Positions 27,152-35,828 of a stretch of 64,000 nucleotides of DNA are shown here, in pieces (the stretch's first letter is position 1; each line of letters begins with the position of its first letter). Made by a program: the position numbers and the translations under genes. This DNA is from an uncultured Rhodospirillaceae bacterium (GTDB lineage Bacteria; Pseudomonadota; Alphaproteobacteria; Rhodospirillales; Magnetospirillaceae): the NCBI GenBank assembly GCA_937887565.1, contig CALABS010000059.1, positions 1-64,000 on the forward strand, in the 5' to 3' direction. The notes beneath the pieces were generated by a model, which was given only the letters and a program-made list of their open reading frames with translations, was not told where the DNA came from and did not search any database.

Positions 27152-28429
27152 TCAGGCCGCGCTCTTCGAGCGGGCCAGGATCCGGCGCTCGATCTCGTGC
27201 CGGAAATTCTTGATCAGGCCCTGGATCGGCCACGCGGCGGCGTCGCCCAGGGCGCAGATGGTGTGGCCCTCGACCTGCTTGGTGACGTTGAACAGCAGGT
27301 CGATCTCGTCGACGGTGGCGTCGCCGGTGACCATGCGGTTCATCATGCGCATCATCCAGCCGGTGCCTTCACGGCACGGCGTGCACTGGCCGCAGGATTC
27401 GTGCATGTAGAACCTGGACAGCCGGGCGATGGCGCGGACGATGTCGGTGGACTTGTCCATGACGATCACCGCCGCCGTGCCCAGGCCCGAGCCGACCTCG
27501 CGCAAGCTGTCGAAGTCCATCAGGACGTTGTCGCAGACCTCCCGGGTCAGCACCGGCACCGACGACCCGCCGGGGATGACGCCCAACAGGTTGTCCCAGC
27601 CGCCGCGCACGCCGCCGGCATGCTTCTCGATGAGCTCCTTGAGCGGGATGCCCATCTCTTCTTCCACGTTGCACGGCTTATTCACGTGGCCGGAGATGCA
27701 GAACACCTTGGTGCCGGTGTTCTTGGGCCGGCCCAGCCCGGCGAACCAGGTGGCGCCCCGGCGCATGATGGCCGGCACCACGGCGATGGATTCGACGTTG
27801 TTCACCGTGGTCGGGCAGCCATAGAGGCCGACGCCGGCCGGGAACGGCGGCTTCAGGCGCGGCTGGCCCTTCTTGCCTTCGAGGCTCTCGATCAGCGCCG
27901 ATTCCTCGCCGCAGATATAGGCGCCGGCGCCGCGATGGACGTAGAGGTCGAAGTCCCAGCCCGAGCCACTGGCGTTCTTGCCGATCAGGCCGGCGTCATA
28001 GGCCTGGTCGATGGCGGCCTGCAGGTGTTCGGCCTCGCGCACGAACTCGCCGCGAATGTAGATGTAGCCGGCATGGGCGCCGACGGCGAAGCCGGCGATC
28101 AGCGCGCCCTCGACCAGCTTGTGCGGGTCGAAGCGCATGATCTCGCGGTCCTTGCAGGTGCCCGGCTCGCCCTCGTCGGCGTTGATCACCAGATAGTGCG
28201 GGCGCGGCCCCTCGGTCTTGGGCATGAAGGACCACTTCATGCCGGTGCCGAAACCGGCGCCGCCACGGCCGCGCAGGCCGGAATTCTTGACTTCGTCGAT
28301 GATCGCGTCGCGACCCCGGGCCAGGATTTCCTTGGTGCCGTCCCAGTCGCCGCGCGCCCGGGCGCCCTTGAGCCCCCAGTCGTGGAGGCCGTAGAGGTTG
28401 GTGAAGATACGATCCTGGTCGCGCAGCAT
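27152..28429 (-). CDS. nuoF: NADH-quinone oxidoreductase subunit F
   Basis: The 425-residue flavoprotein oxidises NADH with FMN (GRGGAGFGTGMKW) and passes electrons to a 4Fe-4S cluster bound by ESCGQCTPCREG. Its ATG at 28429 overlaps the nuoE stop by one base. It is followed by nuoG after 14 bases. Confidence 0.96.
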   Translation of the reverse strand: MLRDQDRIFTNLYGLHDWGLKGARARGDWDGTKEILARGRDAIIDEVKNSGLRGRGGAGFGTGMKWSFMPKTEGPRPHYLVINADEGEPGTCKDREIMRFDPHKLVEGALIAGFAVGAHAGYIYIRGEFVREAEHLQAAIDQAYDAGLIGKNASGSGWDFDLYVHRGAGAYICGEESALIESLEGKKGQPRLKPPFPAGVGLYGCPTTVNNVESIAVVPAIMRRGATWFAGLGRPKNTGTKVFCISGHVNKPCNVEEEMGIPLKELIEKHAGGVRGGWDNLLGVIPGGSSVPVLTREVCDNVLMDFDSLREVGSGLGTAAVIVMDKSTDIVRAIARLSRFYMHESCGQCTPCREGTGWMMRMMNRMVTGDATVDEIDLLFNVTKQVEGHTICALGDAAAWPIQGLIKNFRHEIERRILARSKSAA

Positions 28430-29028
28430 CAGCCCTTCTCCGTCTGGAACGCGAGCTCCTTGAGCGTGGTGGGGCCGCCCTCGGGTGCCGAGAACTGGCG
28501 GCCATTCTGCGGACCCGGCTTGGGGGTCTCGCCACGCTTCAGGGCCTCGAGGATGGCCTGGGTGCTCTCCGCAGAGAGGTCTTCGTAGTAGTCGTCGTTG
28601 ATCTGCATCATGGGCGCGTTGGTGCAGGCGCCCAGGCACTCGACCTCGGACAAGGTGAACAGGCCGTCGCCGGTGGTCTGGCCCCATTCGACGCCCAGCG
28701 CCTGCTTGGCGGCGGCGGCGACGTCGTCGGAGCCGCGCAGCAGGCAGCAGATGTTGGTGCACACCTGGACGTGGAACGTCCCCACCGGCTTCAGGTTGTA
28801 CATGGTGTAGAAGGTCGCCACCTCCTGGACGCGGATCGGCGCCATGTCCAGCATGCGGGCGATTTCCTCCATGGCCGCCACCGACACCCAGCCGTCCTGG
28901 CGCTGGGCGATGTCCAGGAGCGGCATCACCGCGCTCTGCTGGCGGCCGGCGGGATACTTGGCGATGACCTTCTTGGCCTTCTCCAGGTTCTCGGGGCTGA
29001 AGGCGAAGGACGTGGGCTGTTCGGTCAT
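28429..29028 (-). CDS. nuoE: NADH-quinone oxidoreductase subunit E
   Basis: The 199-residue subunit binds the N1a 2Fe-2S cluster with Cys90, Cys95, Cys131 and Cys135. A C-terminal extension of about 35 residues, rich in Gly and Pro, goes beyond the thioredoxin-like domain, as in many alphaproteobacteria. The ATG at 29028 starts five bases upstream of the end of nuoD. Confidence 0.95.
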   Translation of the reverse strand: MTEQPTSFAFSPENLEKAKKVIAKYPAGRQQSAVMPLLDIAQRQDGWVSVAAMEEIARMLDMAPIRVQEVATFYTMYNLKPVGTFHVQVCTNICCLLRGSDDVAAAAKQALGVEWGQTTGDGLFTLSEVECLGACTNAPMMQINDDYYEDLSAESTQAILEALKRGETPKPGPQNGRQFSAPEGGPTTLKELAFQTEKG

Positions 29029-29033
29029 GGTGC

Positions 29034-30212
29034 TCACCGGTCGATCTCGCCGAAGACGATGTCGATGGAGCCGATGTTGGCGACGACGTCGGCCAGCATG
29101 TGCCCCTTCGACATCATGTCGAGGGCCTGGAGGTGGACGTAGCCCGGGGGCCGGATCTTGCAGCGGTAGGGCCGCGAGGTGCCGTCGGCGATCAGGTAGA
29201 CCGCGAACTCGCCCTTCGGCGCCTCGACCGCGGCATAGACCTCGCCGGCCGGGACGTGGAAGCCCTCGGTGAAGAGCTTGAAATGGTGGATCAGCGCCTC
29301 CATGGAGCGCTTCATCTCGGCGCGCGGCGGCGGGCTGACCTTGTGGTCCTGCGTCTTGACCGGGCCGGGCCGCATCTTGGCGATGCACTGCTGCATGATC
29401 CGAACCGACTCGCGCATCTCGACCACGCGGACGAGGTAACGGTCATAGCAGTCGCCGTGCTTGCCGATGGGGATGTCGAACTCCACCTCGGCGTATTTCT
29501 CGTAGGGCTGGCTCTTGCGCAGGTCCCACGGCACCCCGCAGGCGCGCAGGTTGGGACCGGTGAAGCCCCAATCCAGGGCCTGCTCCACCGACACCGTGCC
29601 GATGTCGACGGTGCGTTGCTTGAAGATGCGGTTCTCGGTGACCAGGGTCTCGATGTCGTCGAGCACCTTGGGGAAGGTCTCGCACCACGCCAGGATGTCG
29701 TCGGTGAGACCCGGCGGCAGGTCGGCGGCGACGCCGCCGGGGCGGAAGTAGTTGGCGTGCAGGCGAGCGCCCGAGGCGCGCTCGTAGAACTCCATCAGCT
29801 TCTCGCGCTCCTCGAAGCCCCACAGGATGGGGGTCATGCCGCCGACGTCGAACACGAACGAGGTCACGTTGAGCAGGTGGTTGAGGATGCGGCCGATCTC
29901 GCAATAGAGCGTGCGGATCCACTGGCCGCGCTCGGGGACCTCGATCCCCAGCAGCTTCTCGGTGGCCAGCACGAAGGCGTGCTCCTGGTTCATCGTGCCG
30001 ACATAGTCGAGACGATCGAAATAGGGCACCGACTGGACGTAGTTCTTGTGCTCGATCAGCTTCTCGGTGCCGCGATGCAGCAGGCCGATATGCGGATCGG
30101 CGCGATCGACGCTCTCGCCCGACATCTCCAGGATCAGGCGCAGCACGCCGTGGGCGGCCGGATGCTGGGGGCCGAAATTGATGTTGTAGCTCTTGATGGT
30201 CGCTTCGGCCAT
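29034..30212 (-). CDS. nuoD: NADH-quinone oxidoreductase subunit D
   Basis: The 392-residue 49-kDa-type subunit lines the quinone site together with NuoB. It begins with the GPQHPAAHGVLR motif containing the conserved histidine. The ATG at 30212 is preferred over an in-frame codon at 30230 that would run into nuoC. NuoC and NuoD are separate genes here, unlike the fused E. coli form. Confidence 0.95.
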   Translation of the reverse strand: MAEATIKSYNINFGPQHPAAHGVLRLILEMSGESVDRADPHIGLLHRGTEKLIEHKNYVQSVPYFDRLDYVGTMNQEHAFVLATEKLLGIEVPERGQWIRTLYCEIGRILNHLLNVTSFVFDVGGMTPILWGFEEREKLMEFYERASGARLHANYFRPGGVAADLPPGLTDDILAWCETFPKVLDDIETLVTENRIFKQRTVDIGTVSVEQALDWGFTGPNLRACGVPWDLRKSQPYEKYAEVEFDIPIGKHGDCYDRYLVRVVEMRESVRIMQQCIAKMRPGPVKTQDHKVSPPPRAEMKRSMEALIHHFKLFTEGFHVPAGEVYAAVEAPKGEFAVYLIADGTSRPYRCKIRPPGYVHLQALDMMSKGHMLADVVANIGSIDIVFGEIDR

Positions 30213-30213
30213 G

Positions 30214-30840
30214 TCAGTTGTTCCCCCCAACCTTGTCGCTACTTGGGGCTTTCTCGTCGCCCGGCAGCAGACCGGGGCCTTCCCACGGGGACAGGAAATC
30301 GAACTGCCGGAAGTCCTGGGTCAGCTTCACCGGCTCGTAGACGCAGCGCTTCTGCTCGTCGTCGTAGCGCAGTTCCACGTATCCGGTGAGCGGGAAGTCC
30401 TTGCGCAGCGGATGGCCTTCGAAGCCGTAGTCGGTGAGGATGCGGCGCAGGTCGGGGTTGTCCGAGAACACCACCCCGAACATGTCCCACACCTCGCGCT
30501 CGAACCAGCCGGCGGCCTTGAACACCCCCACCACCGACGGCACCGGCGTGTCCTCGTCGGTGGCGACCTTCACGCGGATGCGCTGGTTGTGCTTCATGGA
30601 CAGCAGGTGGTAGACGACGTCGAAGCGGTCCTCGCGGGCCGGCCAGTCGACACCGCAGACGTCCATCAGCTGCTTGAACAGGCAGCTGGAATCGTCGCGC
30701 AGGTAGGTGAGCACCTTGGCGATCGAGGGGGCGCGCACGGTGACGGTCAACTCGCCACAGCGGTTGACCTCGGTTCCGAGCACGTCGTTGGGCAGGGCGG
30801 CGGCGATGTAGTCGCCCAGGTCCGTCAGCGCTTGCGTCAT
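30214..30840 (-). CDS. nuoC: NADH-quinone oxidoreductase subunit C
   Basis: The 208-residue 30-kDa-type subunit lies in the connecting module. The EREVWDMFGVVFSDNPDLRR signature is present. It stops one base before nuoD starts. The last 15 residues are a polar tail. Confidence 0.95.
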   Translation of the reverse strand: MTQALTDLGDYIAAALPNDVLGTEVNRCGELTVTVRAPSIAKVLTYLRDDSSCLFKQLMDVCGVDWPAREDRFDVVYHLLSMKHNQRIRVKVATDEDTPVPSVVGVFKAAGWFEREVWDMFGVVFSDNPDLRRILTDYGFEGHPLRKDFPLTGYVELRYDDEQKRCVYEPVKLTQDFRQFDFLSPWEGPGLLPGDEKAPSSDKVGGNN

Positions 30841-30865
30841 GATCTTCAGGCCGTCCCTTCGTTCG

Positions 30866-31429
30866 TCAGCGCAGGATGGTGCCGGTGCGCCGGATCTTCT
30901 TCTGCAACTGCAGGATACCGTACAGCAGCGCCTCGGCGGTCGGCGGGCAGCCCGGGACGTAGACGTCCACCGGCACGATACGGTCGCAGCCGCGCACCAC
31001 CGAGTAGGAATAGTGGTAGTAGCCGCCGCCGTTGGCGCAGCTGCCCATGGAGATGACGTAGCGCGGCTCGGCCATCTGGTCGTAGACCCGCCGAAGCGCC
31101 GGCGCCATCTTGTTGGTCAGCGTGCCGGCGACGATCATCACGTCGGACTGGCGCGGGCTGGGCCGGAACACGATGCCGAAGCGGTCGAGGTCGTAGCGCG
31201 AGCAGCCGGCGTGGATCATTTCCACCGCGCAGCAGGCCAGGCCGAAGGTCATCGGCCACATGGAGCCGGTACGGGCCCAGTTGACCAGCTTGTCGATATT
31301 GGCCAGCACGAAACCCTTGTCCTGGATCTCGTCGGTGACCAGACGCATCACGTCGTCCTGAGCCGCGCCCGGGGGCAGCGGCGCGGCGTGGGTCGGCGTC
31401 ACCAGGCCGGAGGAGGAGTTCACTCCCAT
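30866..31429 (-). CDS. nuoB: NADH-quinone oxidoreductase subunit B
   Basis: The 187-residue subunit holds cluster N2, the last in the electron chain, with Cys66, Cys67, Cys131 and Cys161 as ligands (GLACCAVEM, MGSCANGGG, PGCPPT). The N-terminal 28 residues are a variable extension. The ATG at 31429 overlaps nuoA by 10 bases. Confidence 0.95.
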   Translation of the reverse strand: MGVNSSSGLVTPTHAAPLPPGAAQDDVMRLVTDEIQDKGFVLANIDKLVNWARTGSMWPMTFGLACCAVEMIHAGCSRYDLDRFGIVFRPSPRQSDVMIVAGTLTNKMAPALRRVYDQMAEPRYVISMGSCANGGGYYHYSYSVVRGCDRIVPVDVYVPGCPPTAEALLYGILQLQKKIRRTGTILR

Positions 31430-31785
31430 TCCAAGGCTCCCTTTCGCCACTCGTAGATGAAGCCGATGGTCAGCACGCCAAGGAACACCATCATCGACCA
31501 GAAACCGAACAGCCCGATCTTCCCGAGCGTCACCGCCCACGGGAACAGGAACGCCACCTCGAGGTCGAAGATGATGAACAGGATGGCGACCAGATAGAAG
31601 CGGACCTCGAACTTGGACCGCGCGTCGCCGAAGGCGTCGAAGCCGCATTCATAGGCCGCGTTCTTCTCGGGGTCGGGCCTCTGCTTGCCGACCAGCCACG
31701 ACGCCAGGATCATGACCGCCGACAAGCCGCCGGCGATCGCGATGAAAATCAGGATCGGCAGATATTCGAGCAGCCAGGCTTCCAT
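31420..31785 (-). CDS. nuoA: NADH-quinone oxidoreductase subunit A
   Basis: The 121-residue membrane subunit has three helices and the YECGFDAFGDARSKFEVRFY loop that borders the quinone site. It is the first gene of the complex I operon; the promoter should be within the 235 bases before tRNA-Asp. Confidence 0.95.
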   Translation of the reverse strand: MEAWLLEYLPILIFIAIAGGLSAVMILASWLVGKQRPDPEKNAAYECGFDAFGDARSKFEVRFYLVAILFIIFDLEVAFLFPWAVTLGKIGLFGFWSMMVFLGVLTIGFIYEWRKGALEWE

Positions 31786-32021
31786 GTTCCAGCCTTCCTA
31801 GAAAGAATCCGACCCGAGGGCAGCCGTGCCGATCGCCCCACCGCGCGCCCGCCGAACCCCCAAGCTGCAACCATATGAAAGGAAATTGCGCCAGCGGTTT
31901 GAAAGGGTTGCGATTTCGCGTGACAGACCGAGAGGCCCCCTCCTGCGCAAGACAATACCCTCAACCGGCGCCTACCACCAGCCGTCAGGGCAAGTGGGAT
32001 GCACCCTCCCTTTTCGGGCAG

Positions 32022-32098
32022 TGGCGGGAGTGACGGGGCTCGAACCCGCGACCTCCGGCGTGACAGGCCGGCGCTCTAACCGACTGAGCTACACCCCC
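32022..32098 (-). tRNA. tRNA-Asp (anticodon GTC)
   Basis: The 77-base cloverleaf folds with a 7-base acceptor stem (GGGGGTG with CACTCCC, one G-U pair), D arm AGCTCAGTCGGTTAGAG, anticodon loop CTGTCAC and T arm with GTTCGAGCC. The CCA end is encoded (32022-32024). It lies upstream of nuoA on the same strand. Confidence 0.95.
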
Positions 32099-32520
32099 GG
32101 CGCCCGGCCACCCGCGTGGGTAGGGGTGGTGTAATCCAGGGGACCTCCGCTGTCAAGCGAATGAGGCATCTTTCATGAGATTTTTGCATTTTCAAGAATA
32201 TGCTGAACATCCGCAAGGAGCTTCGCCATACCCTACCCGATGTCGCATAATTCTACGCCTTTGGACTAGCCCCGCTCGCCTCGCCGAAGCGCAAAGATGC
32301 CAGGGCGAGATGTCTTTGATCCCGGACAATTTTTGCGCTTGCGAAAGCGACTTTTTCACCAAAAAGCGAGGATTTTCAGGCCCATCCGCCTGGCTCGCGG
32401 CCACCCCCTCCCCCTGGTGGCGGAACGCTGCGGGTAGGGCGAGTGTGGCTGCCCGCCTCGTGAGGCCCCGGATCGGCCCGAAGGCGACGCGTGCGCGACG
32501 TCGGAAGAGGCGGAGATCGA
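32099..32520. other. Intergenic stretch between two tRNA genes
   Basis: I see no gene in these 422 bases. The left part (about 32160-32380) is AT-rich compared with the surroundings. Short open frames on both strands lack ribosome binding sites and family resemblance. Confidence 0.5.
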
Positions 32521-32596
32521 TGGTGGGCGGTGACGGGATCGAACCGCCGACCCTCTCGGTGTAAACGAGATGCTCTCCCAGCTGAGCTAACCGCCC
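32521..32596 (-). tRNA. tRNA-Val (anticodon TAC)
   Basis: The 76-base gene folds as a cloverleaf with acceptor stem GGGCGGT/ACCGCCC, anticodon stem CTCGT/ACGAG-like pairing around loop TTTACAC and T arm GGTTCGATCCC. The CCA end is encoded. It follows hup on the same strand. Confidence 0.95.
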
Positions 32597-32672
32597 ATCG
32601 TCGAAGGCACCTTATGGGCGATTCCAGCCAAACACAAGGCCCGCCGCCACCTCGGAGCCGCCACCTCAAACG

Positions 32673-32706
32673 AATGCGCCGGCCACGTCCCCGCGGCCGG
32701 CGCATT
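32673..32706 (-). terminator. Hairpin terminator downstream of hup
   Basis: AATGCGCCGGCC (32673-32684) and GGCCGGCGCATT (32695-32706) form a perfect 12-base stem with a 10-base loop, 24 bases beyond the hup stop. It is followed on the minus strand by a short CGTTTG run. Confidence 0.65.
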
Positions 32707-32729
32707 CCAACTGCTTGCGATCGGCGGGC

Positions 32730-33002
32730 TTACTGCACCGCGTCGCGGAGGCCCTTGCCGGCCTTGAACTTCGGCTGCTTGGACGCCGGGATGGTGATCT
32801 TGGCGCCGGTGCGGGGGTTGCGACCCTCGGAAGCGGCACGCTGGGCCACCGCGAAGGTACCGAACCCGACGAGGCGAACCTCGTCGCCACCCTTCAGGGC
32901 GGAAGTGATGGCGTCGAACACGGCGTCGACGGCCTTACCGGCATCGGCCTTGGACAGGCCGGCGCTGTTCGCAACAGCGGTCACGAGATCGTTCTTGTTC
33001 AC
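32730..33002 (-). CDS. hup: DNA-binding protein HU
   Basis: The 90-residue protein is a full-length HU subunit: helical N-terminus NKNDLVTAVANSAGLSK and the DNA-binding arm with GRNPRTGAKITIPA. It bends and compacts DNA. A GTG start at 33002 gives the normal N-terminus. It is downstream of lon on the same strand, the usual alphaproteobacterial order; a hairpin between them suggests separate transcripts. Confidence 0.95.
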   Translation of the reverse strand: MNKNDLVTAVANSAGLSKADAGKAVDAVFDAITSALKGGDEVRLVGFGTFAVAQRAASEGRNPRTGAKITIPASKQPKFKAGKGLRDAVQ

Positions 33003-33193
33003 CTGATGGCCCCCTTCGTTAAACCAATCGGCATAGCCTACCTTCGAGGCCCGCCGAAATAGGATGGGGCAGTCTAATTCGGGGAAGTTGCGGGCGTCAA
33101 TTGGCAAATACGCGCTGAAGCTAGGTTTTCCGCCGTTTTCTGCACAGTTTCGACCCACCAATTCCGTTGGGACCGCGCCGGGCGCCCAAACGC

Positions 33194-33223
33194 GAAACGG
33201 CCGCCGGGTCGCCCCGACGGCCG
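33194..33223 (-). terminator. Strand-specific hairpin terminator of lon
   Basis: The arms at 33198-33208 and 33213-33223 form an 11-base stem with a 4-base loop. The one non-standard pair is a G-U wobble only in the minus-strand transcript, and it is followed by TTT there. This supports its role as the lon terminator. Confidence 0.7.
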
Positions 33224-33246
33224 TTGGCAAACGACACCTTGTGCAA

Positions 33247-35652
33247 TCAATGGGTGATGACGGAGGCCACGTCCTTGTCCTCCTGCTTCACCGGGGTGCC
33301 CGACTCGTCGGGCTCCTCCCATTCGATGGGCACCGGGGTGCGGATCAGCGCCTTGGACAGCACCTCGTCGGCGGTAGACACCGGCACGATCTCGAGCCCC
33401 TTCTTGACGTTGTCGGGGATCTCGGCCAGGTCCTTTTCGTTGTCCTTGGGGATCAGGACCATCTTGAGGCCGCCGCGCAAAGCCGCCAGCAGCTTCTCCT
33501 TGAGGCCGCCGATGGGCAGCACCCGTCCGCGCAAGGTGACCTCGCCGGTCATGGCGACGTCCTTGCGCACCGGGATGCCGGTCAAGGCCGAGACGATGGC
33601 GGTGCACATGGCGATGCCGGCCGAGGGGCCGTCCTTGGGCGTGGCGCCCTCGGGCACGTGGACGTGGATGTCCTTCTTCTCGAACACCGTCGGCTTGATG
33701 CCCAGGCTGACCGACCGCGACCGCACGTAGGAGCGCGCCGCCTGGACGGATTCCTGCATCACGTCACCCAGCTTGCCGGTATGGGCGAAGGCGCCCTTGC
33801 CGGGCATGGTGACCGCCTCGATGGTCAGCAACTCGCCGCCGACCTCGGTCCAGGCCAAGCCGGTGACGGCGCCGACCATGTCCTCCAGCTCCGCCTCGCC
33901 GAAGCGGTATTTGCGGACCCCGGCGTACTTCTCCAGGTTCCTGGGGGTGACGGTGACCTTCTTCTTGCCCTTGGAGACGATCTCGGTGGTGGCCTTGCGG
34001 GCCAGGTTGGCCAGCTCGCGCTCCAGGTTGCGGACGCCCGCCTCACGGGTGTAGTAGCGGGTCAGGTCGCGGAGGCCGTCGTCGGTGATCGACCACTCGC
34101 CCTTGGCGAGGCCCGCCGCCTTCTGCACCTTGTCGATCAGGTGGCGCTTGGCGATCTCCACCTTCTCGTCCTCGGTGTAGCCCGACAGCCGGATCACCTC
34201 CATGCGGTCCAGCAGCGGCTGGGGCATGCGCAGGGTGTTGGCGGTGGTGACGAACATCACGTCGGACAGGTCGTAGTCGACCTCGAGATAATGGTCGTTG
34301 AAGGTGCTGTTCTGCTCGGGGTCCAGCACCTCGAGCAATGCCGAGGACGGGTCGCCGCGCCAGTCGGCGCCCAGCTTGTCGATCTCGTCGAGCAGGAACA
34401 GCGGGTTGGACGACTTGGCCTTCTTCATGCCCTGGATGATCTTGCCGGGCATGGAGCCGATATAGGTGCGCCGGTGTCCGCGGACCTCGGCCTCGTCGCG
34501 CACGCCGCCCAGGCTGATGCGCACGAAGTTGCGCCCGGTGGCCTTGGCCATGGACTTGCCCAGCGACGTCTTGCCGACGCCGGGCGGCCCGACCAGGCAC
34601 AGGATGGGGCCCTTGACCTTCTCGGTGCGGGTCTGCACCGCCAGGTATTCGATGATGCGCTCCTTGACCTTGTCGAGGCCGTAATGCTCGGCGTCGAGGA
34701 TGCGCTCGGCCAGCTTGACGTCCTTCTTGACCTTGGTGCGCTTTTTCCACGGAATGGTCAGCATCCAGTCAAGGTAGTTGCGCACCACCGTGGCCTCGGC
34801 CGACATCGGGCTCATGGACTTGAGCTTCTTCAGCTCGGCCAGGGCCTTCTCGCGCGCTTCCTTGGACAGCCGCGTCTTGCGGATGCGGTCTTCCAGCTCG
34901 GCGGTCTCGTCGCGGCCGTCGTCGCCCTCGCCCAGCTCCTTCTGGATGGCCTTCAACTGCTCATTCAGATAGTACTCGCGCTGGGTCTTCTCCATCTGCC
35001 GCTTGACGCGGTTGCGGATCTTCTTCTCGACCTGCAGGACGCCGATCTCGCCCTCCATGTACGAGTAGACGCGCTCGAGGCGCTCGGCCACCGTGGGGGT
35101 CTCCAGCAGCTCCTGCTTCTCGCTGATCTTCAGCGACAGGTGCGAGGCCACGGTGTCGGCCAGCTTGCCGGGGTCCTCGATTTGGTTGACCGAGACCAGC
35201 ACCTCGGGCGGAATCTTCTTGTTGAGCTTGATGTACTGCTCGAACTGGCTGACCACCGAGCGCGACAGCGCCTCCAGTTCCTGGGTCTCGCCGTCGGACT
35301 CGTCCATCAGCTCGGCGGTGGCCTGGAAGAAGTTGGGGTTGTCGGCGAAGCCGGTGATGCGGGCGCGGCGGCCGCCCTCGACCAGCACCTTGACGGTGCC
35401 GTCGGGCAGCTTCAGCAGCTGGAGCACGGTCGAAACGGTGCCCACCAGATAGATGTCGTCGGTCGTGGGATCGTCCTGGGCGGCGTTCTTCTGGGCCACC
35501 AGCAGGATCTGCTTGTCCTCGCGCATCACGTCTTCCAGCGCGCGCACCGACTTCTCGCGGCCGACGAACAGCGGCACGATCATGTGCGGGAAGACGACGA
35601 TGTCGCGAAGGGGAAGGACGGGGAAGACGTCGCTTCGTGCGGTTTCGACCAT
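33247..35652 (-). CDS. lon: ATP-dependent protease Lon
   Basis: The 801-residue protein has the N-terminal substrate domain, an AAA+ domain with Walker A GPPGVGKTS and a C-terminal serine protease domain with catalytic Ser in DGPSAGIAM and Lys in GGLKEKLLAA. It removes damaged and regulatory proteins in the cytoplasm. It follows clpX in the tig-clpP-clpX-lon cluster; heat-shock control is typical but not shown by sequence here. Confidence 0.96.
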   Translation of the reverse strand: MVETARSDVFPVLPLRDIVVFPHMIVPLFVGREKSVRALEDVMREDKQILLVAQKNAAQDDPTTDDIYLVGTVSTVLQLLKLPDGTVKVLVEGGRRARITGFADNPNFFQATAELMDESDGETQELEALSRSVVSQFEQYIKLNKKIPPEVLVSVNQIEDPGKLADTVASHLSLKISEKQELLETPTVAERLERVYSYMEGEIGVLQVEKKIRNRVKRQMEKTQREYYLNEQLKAIQKELGEGDDGRDETAELEDRIRKTRLSKEAREKALAELKKLKSMSPMSAEATVVRNYLDWMLTIPWKKRTKVKKDVKLAERILDAEHYGLDKVKERIIEYLAVQTRTEKVKGPILCLVGPPGVGKTSLGKSMAKATGRNFVRISLGGVRDEAEVRGHRRTYIGSMPGKIIQGMKKAKSSNPLFLLDEIDKLGADWRGDPSSALLEVLDPEQNSTFNDHYLEVDYDLSDVMFVTTANTLRMPQPLLDRMEVIRLSGYTEDEKVEIAKRHLIDKVQKAAGLAKGEWSITDDGLRDLTRYYTREAGVRNLERELANLARKATTEIVSKGKKKVTVTPRNLEKYAGVRKYRFGEAELEDMVGAVTGLAWTEVGGELLTIEAVTMPGKGAFAHTGKLGDVMQESVQAARSYVRSRSVSLGIKPTVFEKKDIHVHVPEGATPKDGPSAGIAMCTAIVSALTGIPVRKDVAMTGEVTLRGRVLPIGGLKEKLLAALRGGLKMVLIPKDNEKDLAEIPDNVKKGLEIVPVSTADEVLSKALIRTPVPIEWEEPDESGTPVKQEDKDVASVITH

Positions 35653-35828
35653 GGTACCTCTTCGTGCGAGGCAGCCCCCGGGGCGGGGGACCGCAATTAG
35701 AATATCTCCAACCCAGCGCTACCTACTTGGGCCAATCCCCCTCCCCCGTCAAGGGGACCGGCCCCGATCACCCTTAAGCCGACCCGCCTACCTCTTCCCA
35801 CGCGGGCGGGCGACGCGGCCCGCGCCGG

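Noticed and set aside
32192..32404. Open frame on the minus strand in the tRNA gap
   Set aside because: No ribosome binding site, no family and amino-acid composition like random translation.
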